From Succinivibrionaceae bacterium WG-1 (GTDB lineage: Bacteria; Pseudomonadota; Gammaproteobacteria; Enterobacterales; Succinivibrionaceae), in NCBI GenBank assembly GCA_000222855.1, contig GL995221.1, positions 121,564 to 157,504 of the forward strand: DNA of 35,941 nucleotides. Reading direction: 5' to 3'. Positions within the stretch are counted from its first letter, which is position 1. Each line of letters starts with the position of its first letter. The notes under the pieces were generated by a model. It made no database searches. It was not told where the DNA came from and was given only the letters and a program-made list of their open reading frames with translations. The translations under genes were made by a program, and so were the position numbers. Of the stretch, positions 8,792 to 17,476 are shown piece after piece.

Positions 8792-10972
8792 ATGACAGAG
8801 ATTAAAGATTCCCAAGAAACAAAAGATAAATTACTACCACAAGAAGCAAGATGGGAACTAAAAATTTCCATCCTTAATATTACTTTATCAAAAAATAAGA
8901 AATCGTATTCTTATAGCTATAAAGATATTATTGCCATTGATAAAATAAAAGAAAATAAAGACTTATATTCTGTTAAATTAACATTTAGTAACAACAAATA
9001 TTCGCAAATATTTGCAGTTAATGAAAATAATAATGTTATTTTAAAAAACTTTTTATCAAAAGAAGCTACAAATTTAGTTAACCTATTCAAAAAGTATCAA
9101 AACAAAATCAATAAATTAAAAGAACTAATTTTAAACATTCTTGAATGGCATAATGGCCTTATTAAAACCTCTGATATTATTTTTAAAAGATTAGGATTCT
9201 TATCATTTTCAACCCAAGAACAAGAAATAAAGCCAATTTTTGAACACAAACCTCAAGATAAGGATAACTTATTTGCAGATAAAGATATAAAAAAATTATT
9301 AGAACTTACTCAAAAGGATTTTTCTAAAAACCAGAAACATGCTCTAAATGCCTATAATCAAGACTATAAAAAATTCTGTAAACTTTATAATGAATACTTT
9401 ACTAGTCAAATAATAAATAACAATAAATTATTTTTTGATAAAATCGAAAAATCTCCTCTTACAGGAGAACAATGTCGAGCAGTGGTAAACCTAAACGATA
9501 GAGTCCTACTTAATGCTTCCGCTGGTTCCGGGAAAACATCTACTTTAATTGCAAAAGTAGCCTACCTTACAATGTTCAACATTTGCAATCCTGATGAAAT
9601 TTTAATTTTATCATTTAATGCCAAAACTGTAGAAGAAATAAGTGCTCGTTTAAATACTCGATTAGGAAATTTTATTCCTAATATTGCAAATATTGTAAAA
9701 GTAAAAACCTTTCACGCCTTTGGTAGAGAATTAATTCATTATTTTACTGGTAAATATCCCCATGTGGCACCATATTTAAATAGTAATGATGCTGCGCAAA
9801 GTACATATTTTAAAAATTTTATTGATAGTCTATATGATGCTAGTGCAATTTTTCGTAGAAGATTATTTATATTTAAAGAAGTTTTAAATAATTACTTATA
9901 TGTAGATGAAGAACATAACTTAACACTTCATGCCAAAGCTATTGAAAAAATTTTCTACACTCTTAATTTAAACCAAACTATGTACGGATCTTCTATAAAA
10001 TCATTTCAACAAGATGATAAAAAAATCCATGTAATAAATTTAATAGAAGATAAAGTTATCGTGCTTGGTACAACAAAATATAAAACCACTAAAACTGTAT
10101 TAGCATATTTCACAACTGAAGAATGTAAAAACTTTTTATATTTAAAGAAACTCCCCCAACTCATACGTAAAGGATTTCAAGATTTAATACAAAAAGATTC
10201 CTTAACACATCCTTTACAATTACTTGATAAATATCTTCTTAAAAGATTTAAAAAGAATGATCTTTTAGACCAATTCAGCTCTCTAATGCAAACTTTTTTC
10301 TGTTTATCAAAAAATAGTTTAAAATCACCAACTTTATTACTAAATCTTGTTAACAAACATGATTCAGAATTCTCCTTGCGTGATAAATCATTTTTATATC
10401 TTTTTAAATTCTTTTACGAAAAATGGGTTAAACATCTAAATGGCAACATTGATTTTGAAGATATGTTACATCTTAGTACCAATCTTATAGAACAAAATAA
10501 GATCATACTTCCTTTTAAATATATTCTTATTGATGAATGCCAAGATTTCAGTTTATCAAGAGCAAGATTAGTACAAACAGTACTAAAATATACCCCTGCC
10601 AAACTTTTTGCCGTAGGCGATGATTGGCAAAGTATTAATCGTTTTTCAGGTTCAGAACTTACCATCATGACTGAATTTGAAAAATATTTTGGAAAATTTG
10701 ATTTATTAAAATTAGAACAAACCTTTAGATGCAGCCAAGATCTTTGCAATATTTCTTCTAATTTTATTCAAAAGAATCATATTCAATTAAAGAAAAATGT
10801 TAAAGCTGTAAACAACTACAACGAAAAAACACCTGTAAAAATTATAGAGCAAAATAATCCTCTAGAATCAAAATACGCCTTACGAAAAACAATAGAAAAA
10901 ATAATTCAAGATCATAGCAATCAACCATTATCTATTTTTTACTTGGACGTTATAACAAAGATAAAGAATTAG
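8792..10972 (+). CDS. helD: helicase IV, N-terminal fragment (motifs Q to IV)
   Basis: The first frame of the interrupted helD. The true helicase frame leaves it at 10939: before the break it reads NQPLSIF, and in the -1 frame it continues LLGRYNKDKELADEIL, a smooth family match. The residues after the break in this frame (YLDVITKIKN) are out-of-frame translation. On its own this product lacks motifs V and VI and should not be an active helicase. Confidence 0.8.
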   Translation: MTEIKDSQETKDKLLPQEARWELKISILNITLSKNKKSYSYSYKDIIAIDKIKENKDLYSVKLTFSNNKYSQIFAVNENNNVILKNFLSKEATNLVNLFKKYQNKINKLKELILNILEWHNGLIKTSDIIFKRLGFLSFSTQEQEIKPIFEHKPQDKDNLFADKDIKKLLELTQKDFSKNQKHALNAYNQDYKKFCKLYNEYFTSQIINNNKLFFDKIEKSPLTGEQCRAVVNLNDRVLLNASAGSGKTSTLIAKVAYLTMFNICNPDEILILSFNAKTVEEISARLNTRLGNFIPNIANIVKVKTFHAFGRELIHYFTGKYPHVAPYLNSNDAAQSTYFKNFIDSLYDASAIFRRRLFIFKEVLNNYLYVDEEHNLTLHAKAIEKIFYTLNLNQTMYGSSIKSFQQDDKKIHVINLIEDKVIVLGTTKYKTTKTVLAYFTTEECKNFLYLKKLPQLIRKGFQDLIQKDSLTHPLQLLDKYLLKRFKKNDLLDQFSSLMQTFFCLSKNSLKSPTLLLNLVNKHDSEFSLRDKSFLYLFKFFYEKWVKHLNGNIDFEDMLHLSTNLIEQNKIILPFKYILIDECQDFSLSRARLVQTVLKYTPAKLFAVGDDWQSINRFSGSELTIMTEFEKYFGKFDLLKLEQTFRCSQDLCNISSNFIQKNHIQLKKNVKAVNNYNEKTPVKIIEQNNPLESKYALRKTIEKIIQDHSNQPLSIFYLDVITKIKN

Positions 10973-10998
10973 CAGATGAAATTTTACAAGATCCTAAT

Positions 10999-11319
10999 AT
11001 GAGTAGATTTTGTCGCTTCATTACAGTACATAGTTCAAAAGGTTTAGAATGCGATTATGTAATTCTTTTAAATGTTACAAGTGATAAATTAGGTTTTCCA
11101 TCAAATATAAATGATGATATTTTACTTAGGTTAGTGGAACCTGATCCTGATAATTATCCCAATGCCGAGGAAAGAAGACTTTTTTATGTAGCATTAACTA
11201 GAGCTCGCAAACAAGTAATAATTTTTACAACAACAGGCAAAAACTCAAAGTTTGTTAATGAACTGCTACAAGATCTCAAAATAAAAAAGATACAGTTTCT
11301 ATTCCTGACGGAGTCATAG
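10999..11319 (+). CDS. helD: helicase IV, second fragment (motifs V and VI)
   Basis: Continuation of helD in the -1 frame; the open frame reaches back to the T6 tract at 10939, and the ATG at 10999 is only an internal methionine. It carries motif V (TVHSSKGLECDY) and motif VI with the arginine finger (FYVALTRARKQ). It ends after an A AAA AAG heptamer (11283-11289) with about ten out-of-frame residues (IQFLFLTES). Confidence 0.7.
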   Translation: MSRFCRFITVHSSKGLECDYVILLNVTSDKLGFPSNINDDILLRLVEPDPDNYPNAEERRLFYVALTRARKQVIIFTTTGKNSKFVNELLQDLKIKKIQFLFLTES

Positions 11320-11477
11320 ATCCTAAGTATTTATGCCGAGTTAAACATTGTTTAGGGTGTTACATAAAGAAAAAATTTCCTGAAAGAACTTTTTGGGGAT
11401 GTTCTAATTATCCTACATGCAATTCAAAGTTAAAAACATTAGAAGGCAATTTAAATTTCTCGCAAAGAAGAAAATAA
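11286..11477 (+). pseudogene. helD: helicase IV, C-terminal C4 zinc-finger fragment
   Basis: Third frame of helD, reached by a -1 shift at A AAA AAG. It reads KKDTVSIPDGVIDPKYL and then a topoisomerase-type C4 zinc finger, CLGCYIKKKFPERTFWGCSN followed by YPTC (C-x2-C-x13-C-x5-C). This finger is found at the C-terminus of several UvrD-like helicases. It has no start codon or ribosome binding site of its own, so it is made only by frameshift or not at all. Confidence 0.7.
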
Positions 11478-11511
11478 TGTTTTTATATTGTCATTTTTTG
11501 TGTAAAATTTT

Positions 11512-11520
11512 TGCTATAAC
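11512..11520 (+). promoter_or_regulatory. candidate extended -10 promoter for ravA-viaA
   Basis: TGCTATAAC at 11512-11520 fits the extended -10 form TGN-TATAAT with one mismatch, 67 nt before the ravA ATG. A TTGTCA at 11488-11493 is too far (21 bases) to be an ideal -35. Confidence 0.35.
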
Positions 11521-11586
11521 AATGTTAATAAAAATAAATAATAGCATTAAATTTTTTAATACTATCGTTAAAAAGGCAATTCTCTT

Positions 11587-13266
11587 ATGTTAACAAATGA
11601 TATAAAAACACGCATCAAACGTCTTTCAAAAGAACTAAGTGAAGGTTTATTAGAACGTGAAGATGCCATAAAAATATGTTTATTATCAGCATTAGCAGGA
11701 GAAAATATTTTTATCTTAGGAGCTCCAGGGATTGCCAAAAGCTTGATAGCAAGAAGACTTGCAGATGCTTTTAAAGACGTTACCCATTTTGAATATTTAA
11801 TGACTCGATTTTCTACTCCAGAAGAAATTTTTGGACCTCTATCCATTGATGCTTTAAAAAATGAAGGGAAATACATCCGTTTAACAGAAGGATATTTACC
11901 AAAAGCGGAGATTGTATTCTTAGATGAAATTTGGAAATCAGGTAATGCCATCCTAAATACTTTATTAACTGTTATTAACGAACATAAATTTAGAAATGGT
12001 GACAAAGAAATCACCATCCCTATGCGTACTTTGATTACCGCATCTAATGAATTACCTGAAGCAAATAGTGGTTTAGAAGCTTTATATGACCGTATGTTAG
12101 TGAGATTATGGTTAGATCCCATAAAGTCCAAAAATAACTTTCAAAAGATGCTTCAAGGAACAAGTCAACTAAACAAAGTATCTGAAGAACTAAAAATATC
12201 TCTTGAAGAATATGAAAATTGGCAAAAACAAATTGATGATGTCACAATCAGTGATGAAGTTTTTGATGATCTTTATAAATTAAAATCAGAACTTGCTGAA
12301 ATCAATAATATCACTAGCAATAAGAAAGAAGATGCTTCAGAACTTGATAATAAACAAAAAATAAAGACTATTCAAAATAATGATCAACTTTATATCTCAG
12401 ATAGAAGATGGAAAAAAGCATTCCATTTCTTAAAAGCTTGCGCATTTTTTAATGGTCGTAAAAAAGTAGAAAAAATTGATTTATTATTATTAAAAGATTG
12501 TCTATGGCATGACGTTCATTCTCGTTACCACGTTAACAATAAATTAAATAATTACGCTACCCAAAATTTATATAAACAAAATATTGTAATGGGTAAATTA
12601 GCGCAAATAACTACTAAATGTCATAAACTTTCTGCGGAAATTCTTCATGATATAGGTATCAAGGTTCGAACCAATAATATACATATTCCTTTAATAACCT
12701 CCCAATATCATATTGATAAGCACTTATATGAAATGGATTTTTCTAAAAAAAGTCAAACATTGGTATTTTTGGATGAATGTCATTTAAATCCTGAAAACTT
12801 AGAAGATATTACCCTTTCTGCGACTATTGAAACTCATAATTTAAAAAAATGGTTAAAGCATGGTGGAGAAGTCTATATCCGTCTAGATAAAGGTCCTTTA
12901 ATTCAATTAAATTTAGCTTTAGATTCTGACAACTATCTTATTGCAAAAGAACCTAATGGTAAAATTATTCAGTTAACCCTTCAGAAAAAATCAACCATTC
13001 CTTCATGGCAAAAAGATAAATGGAAACATGCTGTTTCTGAAATTGAAAATGATTTAGAAGAGATTCGTAATCAAATAAAGAAAATTGAAGAAAATTTAAA
13101 ATTAAATGAATCACATATTTTTTTAAATGAAGAAACTTTAGTGACTATTGCTGATAGCATTCATAAACTACAAACTAATGAACAATTAGCATTAAAACGA
13201 TTAAATGAATTAACAGATAAATTACATCAAATTGCAGATGATTTAACTGTAGTGGAAAAACATTAG
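11587..13266 (+). CDS. ravA: MoxR-type AAA+ ATPase RavA
   Basis: Hexameric AAA+ ATPase that works with the VWA protein ViaA. In E. coli the pair is linked to aminoglycoside sensitivity, fumarate reductase and respiratory complex I assembly or repair. Walker A is GAPGIAKS (45-52), Walker B VFLDEI (111-116), and sensor 1 lies in LITASNELPE (~138-147). After the AAA+ core come the RavA-specific discontinuous helical domain and the LARA insert (residues ~330-430). The C-terminus is a long charged helix. Length 559 exceeds E. coli RavA (498), mainly through the linker at ~240-265 and the C-terminal helix. The gene has an AAGG about 9 nt before ATG. viaA follows 55 nt on. Confidence 0.93.
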   Translation: MLTNDIKTRIKRLSKELSEGLLEREDAIKICLLSALAGENIFILGAPGIAKSLIARRLADAFKDVTHFEYLMTRFSTPEEIFGPLSIDALKNEGKYIRLTEGYLPKAEIVFLDEIWKSGNAILNTLLTVINEHKFRNGDKEITIPMRTLITASNELPEANSGLEALYDRMLVRLWLDPIKSKNNFQKMLQGTSQLNKVSEELKISLEEYENWQKQIDDVTISDEVFDDLYKLKSELAEINNITSNKKEDASELDNKQKIKTIQNNDQLYISDRRWKKAFHFLKACAFFNGRKKVEKIDLLLLKDCLWHDVHSRYHVNNKLNNYATQNLYKQNIVMGKLAQITTKCHKLSAEILHDIGIKVRTNNIHIPLITSQYHIDKHLYEMDFSKKSQTLVFLDECHLNPENLEDITLSATIETHNLKKWLKHGGEVYIRLDKGPLIQLNLALDSDNYLIAKEPNGKIIQLTLQKKSTIPSWQKDKWKHAVSEIENDLEEIRNQIKKIEENLKLNESHIFLNEETLVTIADSIHKLQTNEQLALKRLNELTDKLHQIADDLTVVEKH

Positions 13267-13321
13267 TACCATACAATAGTTATAATTTTATTAGTCACTA
13301 GCAATAAACAATGAGAGTATT

Positions 13322-14767
13322 ATGCAGATACATGAAATTGGAAAAATAATTGCCTATAACAATGATGACTTAATTTCTAATTATCTTCAAGAATTAGGAG
13401 AGATTCCTAATGAATATAAATACTTAAAAAATGATAATGCTTTAAAAAAATTTATCAGTAAACAACTCTCATTAAAATCTACTTTTGTTGAAAACAAAAT
13501 ACAAGAAACAGAAGCCCCAAAAGCTCTCAATGAAGAAGTTATACTTTATCGAAATATAAAGGAATTAGATGATGAAAGTTTTAAAAACAATATAGCTAAT
13601 ATTGTCATTAGAATTCCACAAACTTCTTTCTTTCATAAAGAGGCACAACATTTTATTACTCATACAAGTAACAATGATTCCTCAAAAATGGTAAAAGCAT
13701 TATTTTTAAAAAAATGGCGTGAAGCATTGAATCATCACTTAATGAGTGTTGAATTAGAACTTGCAGAACAAGAACGTAATAACATAGAGCAAGAATTCAA
13801 AGAACGTTTTAAAATTGCAAACATCGTAGTAAAAACAGTAAAACCTAACTCCCCGGGTAAACTTTGGGATCTTAGTAGTTCTCATATCATATCAACAGAA
13901 TTAAGACACCTTACTCACTATGCGCAGTTTCTTGGTAAAAATAAAGCCATTCAGCAAATCGCAGATGAACTAGGTAGAGCAGGAGCTAATACTCCTAAAA
14001 AGATAAAAAACTTTGAAGATGAAGTTTTCTATACCTTAAAAAAAGATATGGTATCAAACGAACCAGAAGACATTTCAGGACTTTGTTTAAACAATAATTT
14101 AATTAGAACTATTTCTTCTGAATTTACATATTTAGGAGAACCTGATTTAGAACAAGAATTTTATAAAAAATTTGTTGAAAAGCAGCTATTAAATTATGAT
14201 TTCAATGGTCATGGCTTAGTGTATAAAGAAGAACATGCTATTCACAGTAAATATGGTGATATTATTGAACCCAAAGGTCCTTTTATTATTGCAATTGACA
14301 CTTCCGGTTCTATGAGTGGTTACCCAGAAGAGGCAACTAAAGCAATATGTTTAGCTCTTGCACAAATTGCTTTTAAAGAAAATCGCAGAATGTTTGTAAT
14401 AATGTTTTCTACTAATATTATAACTTTAGAATTAACAGACAGTAGTAATTTAAATTCATTACTCACTTTCTTATCAAAATCTTTTAAAGGTGGCACTGAC
14501 TTTGAACCGTGCATCGCTCAAATTGTAAATTTAATGAAAACAGAAAATTATAAAAATGCAGATGCAGTATTAATTTCTGATTTCATTGCCCAAAGATTGA
14601 AGCATGAAACCGTAGATGCAATCAATGAAATTAAAAAGAATAAAAATCGTTTTAATGCCATCCGAATGTCACGCTATGGTAAGACCGTACTAATGCAAAA
14701 TATATTCGATGCGGAATGGACCTTTGATACAGGACTAAGAAGTCGCATACTGAGAAAAATAAAATAA
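13322..14767 (+). CDS. viaA: VWA-domain protein ViaA, RavA partner
   Basis: Partner of RavA; it stimulates RavA ATPase and in E. coli binds inner-membrane lipids and respiratory complexes. The N-terminal ~315 residues are mostly helical and conserved only in ViaA. The C-terminal von Willebrand A domain has an intact metal-ion-dependent adhesion site, DTSGSMSG at 326-333, followed by conserved FKGGTDFEP and the Asp in VLISDF. Length 481 compares with 483 in E. coli. GAGAG lies just upstream of the ATG. The ravA-viaA order matches the enteric operon. Confidence 0.93.
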   Translation: MQIHEIGKIIAYNNDDLISNYLQELGEIPNEYKYLKNDNALKKFISKQLSLKSTFVENKIQETEAPKALNEEVILYRNIKELDDESFKNNIANIVIRIPQTSFFHKEAQHFITHTSNNDSSKMVKALFLKKWREALNHHLMSVELELAEQERNNIEQEFKERFKIANIVVKTVKPNSPGKLWDLSSSHIISTELRHLTHYAQFLGKNKAIQQIADELGRAGANTPKKIKNFEDEVFYTLKKDMVSNEPEDISGLCLNNNLIRTISSEFTYLGEPDLEQEFYKKFVEKQLLNYDFNGHGLVYKEEHAIHSKYGDIIEPKGPFIIAIDTSGSMSGYPEEATKAICLALAQIAFKENRRMFVIMFSTNIITLELTDSSNLNSLLTFLSKSFKGGTDFEPCIAQIVNLMKTENYKNADAVLISDFIAQRLKHETVDAINEIKKNKNRFNAIRMSRYGKTVLMQNIFDAEWTFDTGLRSRILRKIK

Positions 14768-14875
14768 CTATAGCAATAAATAAAAAAATAAAAACACAGA
14801 ATAGGATTAAAAAATCAGTAATTTTTTAGTAATTAACTTGGAGCTTTTTATTGGTGAGAAAATGAAGAAATTTGA

Positions 14876-14951
14876 TGGCAGGGGCGGTAAGACTCGAACT
14901 CACAACCGTCGGTTTTGGAGACCGCTGTTCTACCATTAGAACTACGCCCCT
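14876..14951 (-). tRNA. tRNA-Trp (anticodon CCA)
   Basis: A full cloverleaf on the minus strand. The acceptor stem AGGGGCG pairs with CGCCCCT, followed by discriminator G and an encoded CCA (14878-14876). The D arm has TTCTAATGGTAGAA, the anticodon loop CTCCAAA gives CCA, and the T arm contains GTTCGAGTC. Total 76 nt. Confidence 0.95.
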
Positions 14952-14973
14952 ACTCTAAAAGGTAAGTGACATC

Positions 14974-15001
14974 ATTTTAACAATATTTTTCTACATGTAA
15001 A
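14974..15001 (-). promoter_or_regulatory. tRNA-Trp promoter
   Basis: On the minus strand TTTACA (15001-14996) and TAAAAT (14979-14974) are separated by 16 bases. Each hexamer matches the sigma-70 consensus at 5 of 6 positions. Transcription would begin about 15 nt before the tRNA. Confidence 0.65.
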
Positions 15002-15432
15002 GCTTTTTTTTATTTTTATCGTATTTTATTTTAAAATTGTGCAAAAAAAGCACAATTAAAACAATAATCCATTATAAATAATCAAAAATTAAACTGTCAT
15101 AAATAATTTTTAATCTTTTTTTATTTATTTTTCTAGACTATGCTGTTGAATTATTATCATAAAACTTTATGAAAATATGTAATATTATCTAATAAATAAT
15201 GTTATGAACGTGAAAAATGAATGAATAATCAAAAGAATTTTTCAAAAAATTTTGCAAAAATTTCGCGCAATTTTTGCTCACTTTTAAATTTTTATTTTTA
15301 GTTAATCAAATATGGATATATAATATGGTTTTCAGATAGCTACGCTAATCTGATAAAAATCAACATTAGCCCAGCTGCTCCCAAAAGTATCAACCAAGAT
15401 ACACGTTACTTTACAAAAGTATTAGGAACAAG
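15002..15432 (+). promoter_or_regulatory. pyrBI upstream region with candidate promoter and leader hairpin
   Basis: This 430-base region holds three hairpins. They are AATTGTGC/GCACAATT (15035-15057), GCAAAAATT/AATTTTTGC (15254-15262 and 15269-15277), and CAGATAGC/GCT-A-ATCTG (15333-15352). A perfect -10, TATAAT, lies at 15319-15324 with no good -35. If used, the transcript starts near 15331 and opens directly with the third hairpin in a leader of about 100 nt. Enteric pyrBI operons are attenuated through a leader peptide and U-rich pause site. I see no leader peptide longer than four codons and no classical attenuator terminator here. Confidence 0.4.
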
Positions 15433-16359
15433 ATGATGGCAAACCCACTATATCATAAGAACATCATTTCAATTTCTGAATTATCAAAAGAAGAACTTGA
15501 ATTGATCGTACAAACTGCTTTTAAGCTAAAAAGTCACCCAAGAAACGATTTATTAAAGAATAAACTCATAGGAAGTTGTTTCTTCGAAGCATCAACTCGC
15601 ACACGTTTATCTTTTGAAACTGCAGTTCAACGTTTAGGTGGAAACATTATAGGTTTCTCTGATGCAAGCAATACCTCATTAGCCAAAAAAGGTGAAACAC
15701 TTGCTGACTCTATCAGAATTATAACTTCTTACACTGACGCACTAATTATGCGTCACTATAGAGAAGGTGCCGCAAGACTTGCAGCTGATGTATCTCCTGT
15801 ACCAATTATCAATGCAGGTGACGGTTCCAACCAACATCCTTCTCAAACTTTATTAGACTTATTTACCATCTATGAAACTCAAGGTCGCTTAGATAATATT
15901 TCTATAGCATTCGTTGGTGATTTAAAATATGGCAGAACAGTACACTCTCTTTCTCAAGCTTTATGTAAGTACAATGCCAAAATATATTTAGTTTCTCCTG
16001 AATCACTTGCAATGCCTGAATATATTATTGATGAATACAAAGAAAATAATATTGAATTCCACGTTGCTAATACTATTGAAGAAGTAATTCCAAAAGTTGA
16101 TATTCTTTATATGACAAGAGTTCAGAAAGAACGCTTTGATGAAACTGAATACCGTCATTTAAGAGCCAAATTTGTTCTTTCTGCAAATTCATTTGTAGGA
16201 GCCAAGGATAATCTTAAAGTATTACACCCTCTTCCTCGTATTGATGAAATTACTCTTGATGTAGATACTACTCCATACGCTTACTATTTCCAACAAGCAG
16301 CAAATGGTGTATTTGCTAGACAAGCATTACTATCTTTAGTCTTAAATGAAGAGGTGTAA
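15433..16359 (+). CDS. pyrB: aspartate carbamoyltransferase catalytic subunit
   Basis: Catalyses carbamoyl phosphate plus aspartate to carbamoyl aspartate, the committed step of pyrimidine synthesis. The sequence has the carbamoyl-phosphate motif [32 protein letters not shown] (80s loop), [41 protein letters not shown] (240s loop) and LHPLPR. The second ATG (15436, MANPLYHKN) matches the E. coli start and is 8 nt after AGGA, so it is the more likely start than 15433. The regulatory chain gene follows 5 nt after the stop, so the holoenzyme should be the class B dodecamer. Confidence 0.97.
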   Translation: MMANPLYHKNIISISELSKEELELIVQTAFKLKSHPRNDLLKNKLIGSCFFEASTRTRLSFETAVQRLGGNIIGFSDASNTSLAKKGETLADSIRIITSYTDALIMRHYREGAARLAADVSPVPIINAGDGSNQHPSQTLLDLFTIYETQGRLDNISIAFVGDLKYGRTVHSLSQALCKYNAKIYLVSPESLAMPEYIIDEYKENNIEFHVANTIEEVIPKVDILYMTRVQKERFDETEYRHLRAKFVLSANSFVGAKDNLKVLHPLPRIDEITLDVDTTPYAYYFQQAANGVFARQALLSLVLNEEV

Positions 16360-16364
16360 GGAAT

Positions 16365-16832
16365 ATGACTATGAAATCTCAGCTTCAAGTTGAAGCAATT
16401 CGTCAAGGCACTGTAATTGATCACATTCCTGCTGGTCAAGCATTAAATATTTTAAAACTTTTTCATTTTCTTGATACCAAAGACAGAATTACTGTAGGTT
16501 TTAACCTTCCTTCAAAAGCTTTTGGTCATAAAGATATCATCAAAGTTGAAAATGTTTCAATCACTGAAGAACAATCTAATCAGCTAGCTTTATTTGCGCC
16601 AAAGGCAACTGTAAACATTATTGATGACTTTAAGGTTGTTAAAAAGAGACAATTAAGTTTACCAGAACGTATTACTAACGTATTTAAGTGTCCTAATTCA
16701 AACTGTATAACTCACTATGAGCCAGTTGCTATCAGTAACTTTAAGATTATTAATAACAATGGTAAGATTCAATTAAAGTGCAAATATTGTGAAAAAGTAT
16801 TTGATAGAGAAATTGTTACCAACAATATTTAG
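16365..16832 (+). CDS. pyrI: aspartate carbamoyltransferase regulatory chain
   Basis: Binds ATP, CTP and UTP and gives allosteric control to PyrB. The N-terminal nucleotide-binding domain includes [20 protein letters not shown] and ITVGFNLPS. The C-terminal zinc domain has CPNSNC and CKYC, the four Cys ligands that contact PyrB. Length 155 matches the family. AAGGA precedes the ATG. It is translated right after pyrB and followed by a strong terminator. Confidence 0.97.
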   Translation: MTMKSQLQVEAIRQGTVIDHIPAGQALNILKLFHFLDTKDRITVGFNLPSKAFGHKDIIKVENVSITEEQSNQLALFAPKATVNIIDDFKVVKKRQLSLPERITNVFKCPNSNCITHYEPVAISNFKIINNNGKIQLKCKYCEKVFDREIVTNNI

Positions 16833-16866
16833 TTTTCTCTAGAATTTAAATGAATTGTTAAAAATA

Positions 16867-16911
16867 AAACCAAAATAGAAGTCAAACTTTTATTTTGGTT
16901 TTTATTTTTTA
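16867..16911 (+). terminator. pyrBI terminator
   Basis: A 12-bp stem, AAAACCAAAATA (16867-16878) with TATTTTGGTTTT (16892-16903), followed by a T-rich tail (16904-16911). Because an A-rich stretch lies on the other side, it may also end transcription from the arsR-family gene on the minus strand. Confidence 0.85.
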
Positions 16912-16966
16912 CTTATAACTAGAAAAATTCTAATTAGATATTCAATTTGTTCTTATATCTCAAAAA

Positions 16967-17335
16967 TTAGCTTTGTTTTGGACACTCAACATCCATCACC
17001 ATTTCTATCATTTTATGCAAAATTATAGCTTTAGAATTACTAGAAACTTTATAATAAACTTCCTTTCCTTCTCTCCTACTTTCAATTAAATCACTATTTT
17101 TTAAGTAACGTAAGTGATGAGATACAGCAGGGCTAGTCATATTCATTAAAGCTGATATATTAACAACACATAGTTCTGAATGACATAATAACCAAAAGAT
17201 TTTAATTCTAGTAGCATCACCTAATTGTTTAAAAACATTAGCTATATCTTCAAAACTTTTTGAGTCTTCTAATATATCCTCTATCTTTTCAATTGCAGTT
17301 TCATCACCATGATTGTGCGGTAAGTTTATAGTCAT
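16967..17335 (-). CDS. ArsR/SmtB-family metal-sensing repressor
   Basis: Winged-helix repressor expected to leave DNA when it binds metal. The DNA-binding part is ELCVVNISALMNMTSPAVSH (residues 54-73) with the recognition helix, followed by the wing SRREGKEVYYKV. Candidate metal ligands are Cys51 and Cys56 around SELCV, an N-terminal HNHGDE segment (His7, His9), and Cys118 near the end; which are used cannot be told. ELCV is the alpha3N-like CadC pattern, though the second Cys of ELCVCD is replaced by Val. It is divergent from the HMA and P1B-ATPase genes, and the palindrome between them is its likely operator. Confidence 0.85.
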   Translation of the reverse strand: MTINLPHNHGDETAIEKIEDILEDSKSFEDIANVFKQLGDATRIKIFWLLCHSELCVVNISALMNMTSPAVSHHLRYLKNSDLIESRREGKEVYYKVSSNSKAIILHKMIEMVMDVECPKQS

Positions 17336-17368
17336 AATGAAAAAAATTCCTACTTAAGATTTTATCTA

Positions 17369-17406
17369 AAGATAAGCTTGACATCTATTTTTGTCAAGCT
17401 TATAAT
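17369..17406. promoter_or_regulatory. palindromic divergent promoter-operator of the metal-resistance genes
   Basis: A perfect 12-bp inverted repeat, ATAAGCTTGACA (17372-17383) and TGTCAAGCTTAT (17392-17403), with 8 bases between. For the plus strand the left arm holds TTGACA (17378-17383) and, exactly 17 bases on, TATAAT (17401-17406), a full sigma-70 consensus. On the minus strand the right arm holds TTGACA (17397-17392) and, 17 bases on, TATCTT (17374-17369). A repressor dimer bound here would block both directions. Confidence 0.8.
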
Positions 17407-17476
17407 CAATTAAACGATTAAGCAATTATTTAATTGTGATTTTGATTAAATTTTATTTATATTTTTAGGAGCTTAT

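Larger units (their letters stand above)
8792..11477 (+). pseudogene. helD: DNA helicase IV (UvrD/Rep family), interrupted by two -1 frameshifts
   Basis: Superfamily 1 DNA helicase of the HelD type. The complete reading spans three frames. Frame 1 (8792-10972) has the N-terminal HelD domain and motifs Q (LTGEQCRAVVN), I (LNASAGSGKTSTLIAK), Ia, II (ILIDECQDF), III (FAVGDDWQSINRFSG) and IV (LEQTFRCSQDL). Frame 2 (to 11319) has motif V (ITVHSSKGLECDYV) and VI (RRLFYVALTRARKQ). Frame 3 (to 11477) has a C4 zinc finger. The breaks lie at T6 (10935-10940) and A6 (11283-11288). Both are repaired by one added base or a -1 slip, and no catalytic residue is otherwise lost. That argues for recent mutation, base-calling error, or, at the second site, programmed frameshifting. 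Intact length would be about 895 residues; E. coli HelD is 684. Confidence 0.85.

Noticed and set aside
11568..12131. 187-codon frame antisense to ravA
   Set aside because: Shadow of the AAA+ coding sequence; the opposite strand has all RavA motifs.
14876..14951. tRNA-Trp as an integration site
   Set aside because: No integrase gene, no direct repeat of the tRNA 3' end, and flanking genes are housekeeping.
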